A DNA stretch of 64,000 nucleotides, from positions 1,116,001 through 1,180,000 of the forward strand of contig NC_022247.1 in NCBI RefSeq assembly GCF_000463015.1. The letters are read 5' to 3'. The notes below the pieces were generated by a model. That model did not search any database. It was not told the origin of the DNA and was given only the letters and a program-made list of their open reading frames with translations. How positions within the stretch are numbered: position 1 is the stretch's first letter; each line of letters starts with the position of its first letter. The DNA comes from Variovorax paradoxus B4 (lineage in GTDB: Bacteria > Pseudomonadota > Gammaproteobacteria > Burkholderiales > Burkholderiaceae_C). This document shows, in pieces, positions 26,357 through 34,894 of the stretch. A program made the position numbers and the translations under genes.

Positions 26357-27283
26357 ATGAGAGCCTGCGTTGACATCGGCGGCACCAAGGTGGCCGTGAG
26401 CCTTTCCCCTTCGAGCGATGCGCCGCTGGTCGGCCGCCGCAGCGAGCCGACGGCCAAGACCGGCGACAACGACGCCGTGGCGGTGCAGATCATGCGGATG
26501 ATCGACGAGGTCTGCGCCGAGCAGGGCATCGCTCCCGCCGACATCGACCGCGTGGGCGTCTCGTCCACCGGCCCCTTCGAGCTGCGCGACGGCATGGTGG
26601 AACTGGCCACGCCCAATATCTGCGGCGGCATTGCCGGACCGGCGCGCGGCCTGCCCAACAGCTGGATGACGGCGATCATCGAAGCTCCGCTGGCCCGGCG
26701 CTTCGGCCGCGTGCGGGTCGAGAACGACGCCGTGGCCGCGCTCGAGGCCGAGCGCCACTGGGGCGCGCTGCAGGGCATGGATCACTGCGCCTACGTCACC
26801 TGGAGCACCGGTGTGGGTGTGGGCCTGTGCGTGGACGGCCGTGCGCTGCGCGGCAAGAACGGCAATGCCGGCCATGCGGGCCACAGCTTCGTGGCGGACG
26901 ACGCCAGCGGCGCGCTCTGCGGCTGCGGCAACCTCGGCGACGTGGAGGCGCTGGTGGCGGGCAACTCCATCGCGCGCCGCTTCGGGCAGCCCGCACCCGA
27001 CCTGTTCGCGGCCGCTTCGGGCGGTGAACCGCATGCCGTCGAGATCGTCGATGCCTTGTGCCGCGTCATGGGCCGGATGATCTACAACCTGATTGCCACG
27101 CTCGATCTCCAGCGCATCAGCCTGGGCGGCAGCGTGTTCTGGCACCACCGCGACTTTCTGCTGCCGCGGCTGCAGGCGCAGGTCGACGGCAAGCTCAAGC
27201 CGCTCACGCGCGGCGTGCTGCTGGTGCCCGCCGGGCTGGGCGAAAAGGTCGGCGACTACGCCGCCCTGGCACTGCTCGACTGA
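26357..27283 (+). CDS. ROK family sugar kinase / glucokinase-like protein
   Basis: A 308-residue ROK protein without an N-terminal winged helix, hence a kinase rather than a repressor. The phosphate-binding motif CVDIGGTKVAV is at the start, with ENDAVAALEAE and STGVGVGL in the middle. The ROK zinc site is partial: GHAGH and CGCG are present, but the position usually holding the next Cys (CxCGxxGCxE) is Asp in CGCGNLGDVE. Substrate (glucose, N-acetylmannosamine or other) cannot be assigned. The gene ends 28 bases inside the convergent MocR gene. Confidence 0.82.
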   Translation: MRACVDIGGTKVAVSLSPSSDAPLVGRRSEPTAKTGDNDAVAVQIMRMIDEVCAEQGIAPADIDRVGVSSTGPFELRDGMVELATPNICGGIAGPARGLPNSWMTAIIEAPLARRFGRVRVENDAVAALEAERHWGALQGMDHCAYVTWSTGVGVGLCVDGRALRGKNGNAGHAGHSFVADDASGALCGCGNLGDVEALVAGNSIARRFGQPAPDLFAAASGGEPHAVEIVDALCRVMGRMIYNLIATLDLQRISLGGSVFWHHRDFLLPRLQAQVDGKLKPLTRGVLLVPAGLGEKVGDYAALALLD

Positions 27284-28803
27284 CTCCGGCGGGCCTCGGA
27301 CGGCCGGGCGGGAGCCGGGGGCGATGCCGGCCGAACGGGCAGCGCCGTTGCCGCACCGGCGCTGCGGCTCATCAGCGTCTCGATGATCTGGCCCAGGCGG
27401 CGCAGGCCCGTGTCGACCGCCTCGCCGTACGGCCAGCCGCAGTTGATGCGCAGGTAGTGATCGAAGCGCGAGGAGTTGGAGAACAGCGTGCCGGGTGCCA
27501 CCACGATCCGCTCCGCGAGCGCCGCATCGAAGACCCGCGACGACGACAGGCGCTCGGGCAGCTCGACCCACAGCTGCAGCCCGCCGGGCGGCAGGTTGAT
27601 GCGCGTGCCCGTCGGAAAGTAGCCGGCGATCGCATCGGCAGTCTGCTCGCGCTGCGTCTTCAGGCAGGTGCGCAGATGGCGCAGATGGCGGTCGTAGCCG
27701 CCGGTGGCCATGAACAGGCCGGCCCCGCTTTGCGACAGGCCTTCGTTGTTGCGGGTCTGCGCGTACTTGAGCATCTCCACTCGCGCGTGCCAGCGTCCGG
27801 CCGTGATCCAGCCCAGGCGCAGGCCGGGCGCGAGGATCTTGTGCAGCGAGGCGCAGTGGATCACGTTGCCGCCGGCATCCCAGGACTTGAGCGCGCGCGG
27901 TGGCGTCGGGGCGTCGACGAGTTCGCTGTAGGTGTCGTCCTCGATCAGCGGAATCGCGTGCCGTTCGCACAGCTGCGCGAGCCGCGCCTTGTGGGCATCG
28001 GGCATCACGCTGCCCAGCGGATTCTGCAGGTGCGGCACCACCACCACGGCCTTGATGTTGTCGTAGGTGCGGATCGCGAGCTCCAGCGCTTCGATGGAGA
28101 GGCCGGTCTGCGGGCTGGTCGGGATTTCCAGCGCACGCATGCCGAGGCTCTCGAGCACCTGCAGCAGGCCGTAGAAGGTGGGCGATTCCACCGCCACCGT
28201 GTCGCCCGGCTGCGCCACGGCACGCAGCGCGAGGTTGAGCGCCTCGATGCAGCCGTTGGTGACCAAAATATCTTCCGGCGAGATCGCCATGCCCACGCGC
28301 AGGCTGCGCTGCGCGAGCACCTCCCGGAACTGGCGATGGCCCTTGAGCGGCGCCGCGACCGTCAGCATGTCGGGCCGCTGGCGCAGCATGCGCGTCATCG
28401 CATTGCGCAGGGCCTCGGCGGGATACAGCTCGGGTGCGCCGCGCGCGATGGAAAAGTTGAGCTTCTCGGGAAGCCGCCGGCGGCGCGCCACGAAGTCCGA
28501 GACCTTGGCGTGGATGCCCACGTACTGCGCCGGGTCGGGCGGCACGCCGGCCGGGGGCTCCTCCATCGGCGCGATGGCCAGCCGCCGCGGCCGGCGCACG
28601 AAGTAGCCCGAGCGGTCGCGCGCCTCGACCCAGCCGTCGCTTTCCATCGTGCGGCACAGCTGCAGCGCGGTCGACAGGCTGATGCCGTGCAGGCGCATGA
28701 GGCTGCGCAGCGAAGGCAGCTTGTCGCCCTGCTTGAGCGAGCCGGTGTGGATCGCGTCCACGTAGTGCGCTGCGAGCTGGCGGTAGAGCGGTAGCGAGTC
28801 CAT
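27256..28803 (-). CDS. MocR-type PLP-dependent transcription regulator (GntR/aminotransferase fusion)
   Basis: A 515-residue MocR/PdxR-class regulator. A GntR winged helix covers residues 1-72 (KLPSLRSLMRLHGISLSTA). It is joined to a fold-type I aminotransferase domain with the PLP Schiff-base lysine in CASLHKILAPG (Lys322) and the NPLG signature at 261-264. Such proteins sense PLP or amino-acid-derived ligands and usually regulate a divergent gene. Here the divergent neighbour is the small DUF2917-like gene at 28978. The C-terminal 30 residues are Pro/Ala/Ser-rich and overlap the ROK gene tail. Confidence 0.9.
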   Translation of the reverse strand: MDSLPLYRQLAAHYVDAIHTGSLKQGDKLPSLRSLMRLHGISLSTALQLCRTMESDGWVEARDRSGYFVRRPRRLAIAPMEEPPAGVPPDPAQYVGIHAKVSDFVARRRRLPEKLNFSIARGAPELYPAEALRNAMTRMLRQRPDMLTVAAPLKGHRQFREVLAQRSLRVGMAISPEDILVTNGCIEALNLALRAVAQPGDTVAVESPTFYGLLQVLESLGMRALEIPTSPQTGLSIEALELAIRTYDNIKAVVVVPHLQNPLGSVMPDAHKARLAQLCERHAIPLIEDDTYSELVDAPTPPRALKSWDAGGNVIHCASLHKILAPGLRLGWITAGRWHARVEMLKYAQTRNNEGLSQSGAGLFMATGGYDRHLRHLRTCLKTQREQTADAIAGYFPTGTRINLPPGGLQLWVELPERLSSSRVFDAALAERIVVAPGTLFSNSSRFDHYLRINCGWPYGEAVDTGLRRLGQIIETLMSRSAGAATALPVRPASPPAPARPSEARRSQSSSARAA

Positions 28804-28977
28804 GGTGTCGATGCTCCCTCTATCGCGCATCCGAAAACAGATGCAGTTGCGAAGGAAAATGACCATAACAGATGCGCCGCGACGACCACTGTTCCGGTGC
28901 GAATCGCCTTGGCGTGTGCCTGTTTTCCGGGCGCCCGAATTCCTACGATGAGTGCACCCAACTCCCGAAGGCGCCCC

Positions 28978-29313
28978 ATGTCCCCCCTCACTCTCGACCG
29001 ACTGCCCGATACCGTCGTCCTGCAACCGGGCGAGGCCCTGCGCGCCGCGCTCGACCCCGCCACCTGGCTGGAGATGCTGGAGGGCAGCGCGCTGCTCGTG
29101 TCGCCGCCCTCATGGTTCGGCGACACCGTGTTCACCGCGAAGACCGTCCTGAACGAGGGCGAGGTGCATCGCCTGGAACGCGGCGGCTGGATCGAACTGT
29201 CGGCGCTGACGCCGGCGCGGCTGCGCGTGCATGCGCCGCAGCAGGCACCGGCGGCTTGGCCCGCCGAGCCCCGGCCGGTGATGCGGCTCGTGCGGCTGCT
29301 GACCGGAAGCTAG
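28978..29313 (+). CDS. Small DUF2917-like protein
   Basis: A 111-residue protein starting at ATG 28978, with GAAGG ahead of it (an in-frame ATG at 28948 is the alternative). It is predicted all-beta, with the pattern LQPGEALRA, a short strand with LEMLEGSALLV, then LNEGEVHRLERGGWIELSAL. The same order appears in the DUF2917 protein at 40927 (APGEAMSL, LRVKQGRVWV, LAPGESLNVAAG). This suggests a distant homolog with a cupin-like barrel. It is divergent from the MocR regulator, 174 bases apart. Confidence 0.65.
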   Translation: MSPLTLDRLPDTVVLQPGEALRAALDPATWLEMLEGSALLVSPPSWFGDTVFTAKTVLNEGEVHRLERGGWIELSALTPARLRVHAPQQAPAAWPAEPRPVMRLVRLLTGS

Positions 29314-29322
29314 CCGCCTCGT

Positions 29323-30708
29323 CTACCGCTGGCTCGCGGCGTGGCGCAGCGCCTCGAGAAAGCTGCGCCGCCACCAATGGATGTCCTGCTCGCGGATGCG
29401 CGACAGCAGCTTCTGGTGCCGCTCGCGCCGCTCCTCGAGCGGCATCTGCAGCGCCTGCTGCACCGTTTCGGCCGTGCCGTGCGTGTCGTAGGGATTCACC
29501 AGCAGCGCTTCCTTCAGCTGCTCGGCCGCGCCGGCGAAGCGCGACAGCACCAGCACGCCGGGGTCGGCCGGGTCCTGCGCCGCGATGTATTCCTTGGCGA
29601 CCAGGTTCATGCCGTCGCGCAGCGGCGTCACCAGCCCGACCGCGGCCGCGCGGCACAGCCCCGGCACGCGCTTGCGCGCCACCATGCGGTGGATGTAGCG
29701 CACCGGCATCCAGTCGAGTTCGCCGTAGTCGCCGTTGATGGCGCCGCACAGCGACTCGAGCTCGCGCCGGATGTCGCCATAGGCATCGACCGTCTCGCGC
29801 GTGGGGGAGGCGATCTGGATCAGCGTGGCGCTGCGGCGGTTCTCGGGATAGTTGGCGAGCAACTCGCGAAAGGCGCGCACGCGCTGGGGAATGCCCTTGG
29901 AGTAGTCGAGCCGGTCGATGCCCAGCAGCAGCCGGCGCTGCGAATACTCGCGCTTCATGGTCTCGAACATGTCGCGCGACTCCTTCGCATGCGTGAGCGC
30001 CGCGAATTCGTCGACGTCGATGCCGATCGGGAAGGCGCTGCAGCGCACGGTCTGGCCATAGGCGCGGTACATCTCGTCGCCCAGGTATTCGCCGTGCGCC
30101 TCGTTGCGCACGTAGTGCTCGAAATGCTGCACGTCCTGCTGCGCCTGGAAACCGATCAGGTCGTAGGCGAACAGCGAGCGCATGAGCCATTCGTGCTGCG
30201 GAACGGCCGCGATGATGATCTGCGGCGGCAGCGGAATGTGCAGGAAGAAGCCGATGCGCTGCCTGCAGCCCATGGCGCGCAGCTCGGCCGCCAGCGGCAT
30301 CAGGTGGTAGTCGTGGATCCAGATGACGTCGTCGTCCTTCAGCATCGGCTTGAGCTTGCGCGCGAACAGCTGGTTCACGCGCCGGTAACCGCCGATGAAG
30401 CCGGCGTCGAAGTGGGCGAGGTCGAGGCGGTTGTGGAACACCGGCCACAGCACGTCGTTGCTGTAGCCCAGGTAGTAGCTGTCGTGGTCCTCGCGGCTCA
30501 GGTCGATGGTGGCGAGGGTGACCTTGCCGGCCTGCTGCATGTGCAGCTCGCCTTCGCCCGTGGGGCCGTTCTCGATGATCTGGCCGCTCCAGCCGAACCA
30601 CATGCCGCCGCTTTGCTGCAGGCTTTCGCCGAGCGCCACGGCCAGGCCGCCGGCGGCGGGCTTGCGCGGGTCGGCCACGCGGTTGGAGACGACGACCAAG
30701 CGGCTCAT
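29323..30708 (-). CDS. otsA: Trehalose-6-phosphate synthase OtsA
   Basis: A 461-residue GT20 enzyme joining UDP-glucose and glucose-6-phosphate into trehalose-6-phosphate. Typical features are the start [14 protein letters not shown] with [19 protein letters not shown] near residue 130, [15 protein letters not shown] near residue 250, and a C-terminal region with [13 protein letters not shown]. It is the last gene of otsB - GH15 - otsA, overlapping the GH15 gene by four bases (ATGA). Trehalose acts as osmo- and desiccation protectant. Confidence 0.96.
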   Translation of the reverse strand: MSRLVVVSNRVADPRKPAAGGLAVALGESLQQSGGMWFGWSGQIIENGPTGEGELHMQQAGKVTLATIDLSREDHDSYYLGYSNDVLWPVFHNRLDLAHFDAGFIGGYRRVNQLFARKLKPMLKDDDVIWIHDYHLMPLAAELRAMGCRQRIGFFLHIPLPPQIIIAAVPQHEWLMRSLFAYDLIGFQAQQDVQHFEHYVRNEAHGEYLGDEMYRAYGQTVRCSAFPIGIDVDEFAALTHAKESRDMFETMKREYSQRRLLLGIDRLDYSKGIPQRVRAFRELLANYPENRRSATLIQIASPTRETVDAYGDIRRELESLCGAINGDYGELDWMPVRYIHRMVARKRVPGLCRAAAVGLVTPLRDGMNLVAKEYIAAQDPADPGVLVLSRFAGAAEQLKEALLVNPYDTHGTAETVQQALQMPLEERRERHQKLLSRIREQDIHWWRRSFLEALRHAASQR

Positions 30709-32627
30709 ATGCAGGAATCCCAGGGCGCCGACAGCCGCACGGCCGCATTGATGATGCCGACCATGGAGTACGTCTGCGGAAAGTTGCCCCACATCTCGCC
30801 TGTGACCGGATGCGTGTCTTCCGAGAGCAGGCCGAGCGGGTTGCGCGCCGCCAGCATGGTCTCGAAGATCTGGCGCGCCTCGGCCTTGCGGCCGATCTTG
30901 GCCAGCGCGTCGATGCGCCAGAAGGTGCAGATGTTGAAGGCGGTCTCGGGCTTGCCGAAGTCGTCGGCCGCTTCGTAGCGGCGCATGTAGGGGCCGTCGC
31001 AGAGCGACTTTTCCATGGCGTCGACGGTGGAGATGAAGCGCGGGTCGCGCGCGTCGATCAGCCCCACCTCGACCATCAGCAGGATGCTGGCGTCGAGCTC
31101 ATGGCCGCCGAAGCTTTCGGCAAAGGCCTGGCGCTCCTCGCACCACGACTTGGCCAGGATTTCCTCTTTCATGCGCGCGGCGTGGCCGTGCCAGTAGGCG
31201 GCGCGTTCGGGCAGCGCGAGCGCGCGTGCGATCTTGGCGAGCCGGTCGCAGGCGGCCCAGCTCATGAGCGCCGAGCTGGTGTGCACGCGGGCGCGCGTGC
31301 GCAGCTCCCACATGCCGGCGTCGGGCGTGCCGTAGACGCGGATGGCCTGTTCGCCTACGGCCTCGAGGTGCGGAAACTCGGCCACGCCCGCGCGGCTCAG
31401 CAGGCGGTGGTCATGAAAGGCCTGCGCCGCGCCGAGCACGATGTTGCCGTAGACGTCGTGCTGGAAGTGCTCCTGCGCCTGGTTGCCCACGCGCACCGGC
31501 CCCATGCCGCGGTAGCCCGCAAGGTTCTCGACCATCGACTCGGGCAGCTCGCGTTCCAGCCCGATGCCGTAGAGCGGCTGGATGTGCTCGCCGTGCGAGC
31601 CGATCACCACGTTGCCGAGCCAGCGCAGGTAGTCTTCCATGGTGCCCACCTCGCTCAGCGAGTTGAGCGCGCGCACCACGAAGAAGGCATCGCGCAGCCA
31701 GCAGTAGCGGTAGTCCCAGTTGCGCTGGCTGCCCGGCGCCTCGGGAATGCTCGTGGTCATGGCGGCGACGATGGCGCCGGTGTCTTCGTAGAGCGAGAGC
31801 TTGAGCGTGATGGCCGCGCGGATCACCGCGTCCTGGTATTCGAACGGAATCGCGAGCCGCTTGCTCCAGGTGCGCCAGTAGGCGATGGTTTCCTGCTCGA
31901 AGCTGCGCGCGGTGTCGGCAATGCCGTCGAGCAGGGTTTCGTCGACGCCGAACATGAAGTTGTATTCGCGCGAGAGCACGAAAGGCTGGCGCGAAAGGAT
32001 GTGCGAGATCGATGCGTCGGTGTTGAGCCGCAGCGTCACGTCCGGCCCCACGTAGCGGATGTGGTTGCTGCCGCGCGTGACCTCCAGCGGCCCCGAGGCA
32101 CCCCACTGGAAGCGCGGGTCGAGCGCCACCCGGACGCGCGGCGCGCCGGCGATCGGCCGCACGCGGCGCACCATCATCAGCGGGCGGAAGTAGCGCGAGC
32201 GGCTGTAGAAGCGCGGCGCGAAGTCGGTGATCTCGATGCCCTGGCCGGCGCTGTCGAACAGCTGCGTGCGCAGCACCGCGGTATTGGGCTCGTACCACTG
32301 CTTGCTGGAGGCGAAGTCCTCGATCTCGATGGCCCAGGCGCCGGCCTCCTCGCCGGGGTGCAGCAGGGCATTGAAGACCGGATCGCCGTCGAAGCGCGGC
32401 AGGCAGCACCACACGGCGCGCCCGCGTGCATCGATGAGTGCGCTGTAGGCGCAGTTGCCGATCACGCCGACGTTGAGCGAGGGCTCGGCCGGCGCCCCGA
32501 AGCCGCGCTGCGCGGCCGAAGTCGCAGCGCGCGGGTCGACCGGCGCCTGGTCGGCGGGCCCGGCCGCGCCGGAAAGGGAAATGCCCGCGCGGTCCTCGGG
32601 TGCCTTCGACAGTTGCAGCTCGCTCAT
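30705..32627 (-). CDS. Glycoside hydrolase family 15 protein (glucoamylase/trehalase-like)
   Basis: A 640-residue protein. An N-terminal beta-sandwich domain (NVGVIGNCAYSALIDARGRAVWCC) is followed by the (alpha/alpha)6 GH15 barrel with QRNWDYRYCWLRDAFF near residue 305 and GPVRVGNQAQEHFQHDVYG. The last region, GLLSEDTHPVTGEMWGNFPQTYSM, carries the second conserved acidic area. Family members hydrolyse alpha-1,4-glucans or trehalose. Its position between otsB and otsA, overlapping each by four bases, points to trehalose or glucan turnover rather than extracellular starch use; no signal peptide is seen. Confidence 0.9.
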   Translation of the reverse strand: MSELQLSKAPEDRAGISLSGAAGPADQAPVDPRAATSAAQRGFGAPAEPSLNVGVIGNCAYSALIDARGRAVWCCLPRFDGDPVFNALLHPGEEAGAWAIEIEDFASSKQWYEPNTAVLRTQLFDSAGQGIEITDFAPRFYSRSRYFRPLMMVRRVRPIAGAPRVRVALDPRFQWGASGPLEVTRGSNHIRYVGPDVTLRLNTDASISHILSRQPFVLSREYNFMFGVDETLLDGIADTARSFEQETIAYWRTWSKRLAIPFEYQDAVIRAAITLKLSLYEDTGAIVAAMTTSIPEAPGSQRNWDYRYCWLRDAFFVVRALNSLSEVGTMEDYLRWLGNVVIGSHGEHIQPLYGIGLERELPESMVENLAGYRGMGPVRVGNQAQEHFQHDVYGNIVLGAAQAFHDHRLLSRAGVAEFPHLEAVGEQAIRVYGTPDAGMWELRTRARVHTSSALMSWAACDRLAKIARALALPERAAYWHGHAARMKEEILAKSWCEERQAFAESFGGHELDASILLMVEVGLIDARDPRFISTVDAMEKSLCDGPYMRRYEAADDFGKPETAFNICTFWRIDALAKIGRKAEARQIFETMLAARNPLGLLSEDTHPVTGEMWGNFPQTYSMVGIINAAVRLSAPWDSCI

Positions 32628-33406
32628 CCATCGCTCCTCGGGGATTCGTCTTTCCTGCGGGCCGGCGCGGCCAGCTGGTCGCGCAGATGCACCAGCCATT
32701 CGTAGACCGCGCGCGGCGATTCGAGCCGGTGCAGCGCCAGGCTCGGGCCCGAGCCGACCTTGATGCCGATGCCGCCGCGCGGCTGCACGATCGCGAAGCC
32801 GCTCTCGTCGGTGGTGTCGTCGCCGGCAAAGACCGGCAGGCGCCCCGCGAATGGCGCCTCGTTCATGAAGGCCTCGATGGCAATGCCCTTGTTGACGCCC
32901 GTGGGCTTGATCTCGAACACGAACTTGCCGTGCAGCAGTTCGAGCTGCGGCCGGCCTGTGATGGCGCGCGACATGGCGTCGCGGCACACGGCCTCCAGCT
33001 GCGGTGCGAGCCGGTAGTGCAGCGCAATGGCCGCGTGCTTGCGCTCGACCAGCAGGCCCTCGTGCACCCGGGCCAGTTCGTTGGCGATGTCCAGGATGGG
33101 CACGAGGTCGGGTGCGTGCTGCTCCTGCATCCGGCCCTGCGAGTCGCGGCGCTGCACGCCGTGCTCCCCGGCGGCAGGCAGGCGCAGCGGCGCGAGGAAG
33201 CGGTCGATGACGTCGATCTGGCGGCCCGACACCACGGCCAGCGCACCACCGAGCTGGTCGCGCAGGTCTTCGAGCAGCGCCACCAGGGCGGAAGGAATCT
33301 CGATCGCCTCGGGGGTGGGTGCGAGGGCGACCAGGGTGCCGTCGAAGTCGAGAAAGAGGGCGGTATCTCGGCCCAACGGAGGTGGCAACTGGGAGGACAT
33401 TGGCAT
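32624..33406 (-). CDS. otsB: Trehalose-6-phosphate phosphatase OtsB
   Basis: A 260-residue HAD-superfamily phosphatase that releases trehalose from trehalose-6-phosphate. Motif I is LFLDFDGTL (nucleophile Asp near residue 19), SGR follows in AVVSGRQID, and the last motif is FAGDDTTDESGF. The start could also be the ATG at 33400, two residues later; neither has a clear ribosome site. It is the first gene of the operon and its end is coupled to the GH15 gene by ATGA. Confidence 0.95.
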   Translation of the reverse strand: MPMSSQLPPPLGRDTALFLDFDGTLVALAPTPEAIEIPSALVALLEDLRDQLGGALAVVSGRQIDVIDRFLAPLRLPAAGEHGVQRRDSQGRMQEQHAPDLVPILDIANELARVHEGLLVERKHAAIALHYRLAPQLEAVCRDAMSRAITGRPQLELLHGKFVFEIKPTGVNKGIAIEAFMNEAPFAGRLPVFAGDDTTDESGFAIVQPRGGIGIKVGSGPSLALHRLESPRAVYEWLVHLRDQLAAPARRKDESPRSDG

Positions 33407-33474
33407 CGGTGAAAACCATAACACGGGCCTGGCATCTCCCGTGTCGGCCAAAGTCGGACGTCTGCGGCGGGGCT

Positions 33475-34734
33475 TCAGCCCAGCGATGCCGCCACGGCCT
33501 CCACGCGTGCGCGGTGGATCGCCTCGCCGATCTGCGGCCCGGCGGCGCCGGATTGCTGCGCCGCGCGCGCCACGGCGTCGGTGGGCACGCCAGCCGCCGT
33601 GGCGAGCACCCCGAGCAGCCGCTCGCGCTGCGGATAGGGCCGGTCCTCGAAGCCGAGCCGTCCGCGGGCATCGCACTCGCAGGCCAGCAGCACCTCGGCA
33701 AAGCGCGCCGGCTTGCGAAACGCGTCGCAGCGCTCCAGCAGGCGCACCAGCGCCGCGGCCGCGAGTTCGCCGCTGCGATGGATGTTGCCGTGCTCGCGCG
33801 CCACCACCTCGGCGAGCTCGCGGATCTCGACCGGCACGCGCCAGCGGTCGCACACCGCGCGCAGCAGCTCGGCGCTGCGCTTCTCGTGGCCGATGTGGCG
33901 CGGCAGCAGCCCGGGCTCCGTCGTGCCCTTGCCGAGGTCGTGCATCAGGCAGGCGAAGCGCACCGGCAGCGAAGCCTGCAGCTTGGCGCTGGTGTCGATG
34001 ACCATCATCAGGTGCACGCCGCTGTCCACTTCGGGGTGATGGGCCTCGGGCTGCGGCACGCCCCAGAGCCGGTCCACCTCGGGCAGCAGCACCGCCAGCG
34101 CCCCGCAGGCGCGCAGCACCTCGAACATGCGCGACGGGCGGGTTTCCATCAGCCCGCGCGAAAGCTCCTGCCAGACGCGCTCGGGCACCAGCGCATCGGC
34201 TTCGCCGGCTTCGACCATCTCGCGCATCAAGGCCATGGTTTCGGGCGCGACCGAGAAATCGTCCAAGCGCGCCGCAAAGCGCGCCACCCGCAGGATGCGC
34301 ACCGGGTCTTCGCGAAAGGCGTCGGTGACGTGGCGCAGCAGCTTTTGCTGCAGGTCGCGCCGGCCATGAAAGGGGTCGGCGAGCCTGTCGGGGTCGGCCT
34401 CGAACCGGCCGTCGGCGTCCACGAACTCCGCGGGCAGCGCGATGGCGTTGACCGTGAGGTCGCGCCGCGCCAGGTCCTGTTCGAGGGTGACGTCGGGCGA
34501 GGCGTGCACGGTGAAGCCGCGGTAGCCGGGAGCGCTCTTGCGCTCGGTGCGGGCCAGCGCGTATTCCTCGCGGGTCTGCGGATGCAGGAACACCGGGAAG
34601 TCGCGCCCCACGGGCAGGTAGCCGCGCGCCGCCATTTCTTCCGGCGTGGCGCCCACCACCAGCCAGTCGTGATCCGACACCGGTCGCCCGAGCAGCCGGT
34701 CACGCAGTGCACCGCCGACGAGATAGGTTTTCAT
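33475..34734 (-). CDS. cca: Multifunctional CCA tRNA nucleotidyltransferase
   Basis: A 419-residue class II CCA-adding enzyme. The nucleotidyltransferase head has GGALRDRLLGRPVSDHDWLVV with the DxD Asp pair, then RRDLTVNAIA and the template-binding EDPVRILRVARFAARL. The C-terminal HD domain (LMHDLGKG near residue 262) is the 2'3'-cyclic phosphodiesterase/phosphatase part of the bacterial multifunctional form. It repairs and completes the 3'-CCA of tRNAs. It is divergent from ompW; the 160-base gap holds two palindromes. Confidence 0.95.
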   Translation of the reverse strand: MKTYLVGGALRDRLLGRPVSDHDWLVVGATPEEMAARGYLPVGRDFPVFLHPQTREEYALARTERKSAPGYRGFTVHASPDVTLEQDLARRDLTVNAIALPAEFVDADGRFEADPDRLADPFHGRRDLQQKLLRHVTDAFREDPVRILRVARFAARLDDFSVAPETMALMREMVEAGEADALVPERVWQELSRGLMETRPSRMFEVLRACGALAVLLPEVDRLWGVPQPEAHHPEVDSGVHLMMVIDTSAKLQASLPVRFACLMHDLGKGTTEPGLLPRHIGHEKRSAELLRAVCDRWRVPVEIRELAEVVAREHGNIHRSGELAAAALVRLLERCDAFRKPARFAEVLLACECDARGRLGFEDRPYPQRERLLGVLATAAGVPTDAVARAAQQSGAAGPQIGEAIHRARVEAVAASLG

Positions 34735-34770
34735 GCGCCCAGTGTAGGGATACTCCAGATGGAAAAAATA

Positions 34771-34783
34771 GAACGACCGTTCG
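34771..34783. promoter_or_regulatory. Operator-like palindrome 1
   Basis: GAACGACCGTTCG contains the arms GAACG and CGTTC around two central bases. The same arms occur in the second site at 34801. The centres are about 31 bp (three helix turns) apart, suggesting a dimer pair on one DNA face. The layout resembles TetR-family operators. It lies between cca and ompW. Confidence 0.5.
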
Positions 34784-34800
34784 AGAATTTTCCTGCAAAT

Positions 34801-34814
34801 CGAACGATCGTTCG
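34801..34814. promoter_or_regulatory. Operator-like palindrome 2 (perfect)
   Basis: CGAACGATCGTTCG is a perfect 14-bp palindrome sharing both arms with the site at 34771. It is about 80 bp before ompW and 70 bp before the divergent cca start. A further hairpin, CCACTG-TCG-CAGTGG, follows at 34835-34849. No TetR-type gene is in the window. Confidence 0.55.
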
Positions 34815-34894
34815 CCGATTTGCCAAAAAAGCAGCCACTGTCGCAGTGGAGGCCGTGCGCTGCAGATTTTTAAACCAAAAGGAGTAATCACGTC

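Noticed and set aside
30705-33701. Apparent 998-residue extension of the GH15 protein
   Set aside because: The first 358 codons overlap otsB in another frame and are Arg/Ala/Pro-rich. The GH15 start at 32627 overlaps the otsB stop as expected of a coupled operon.
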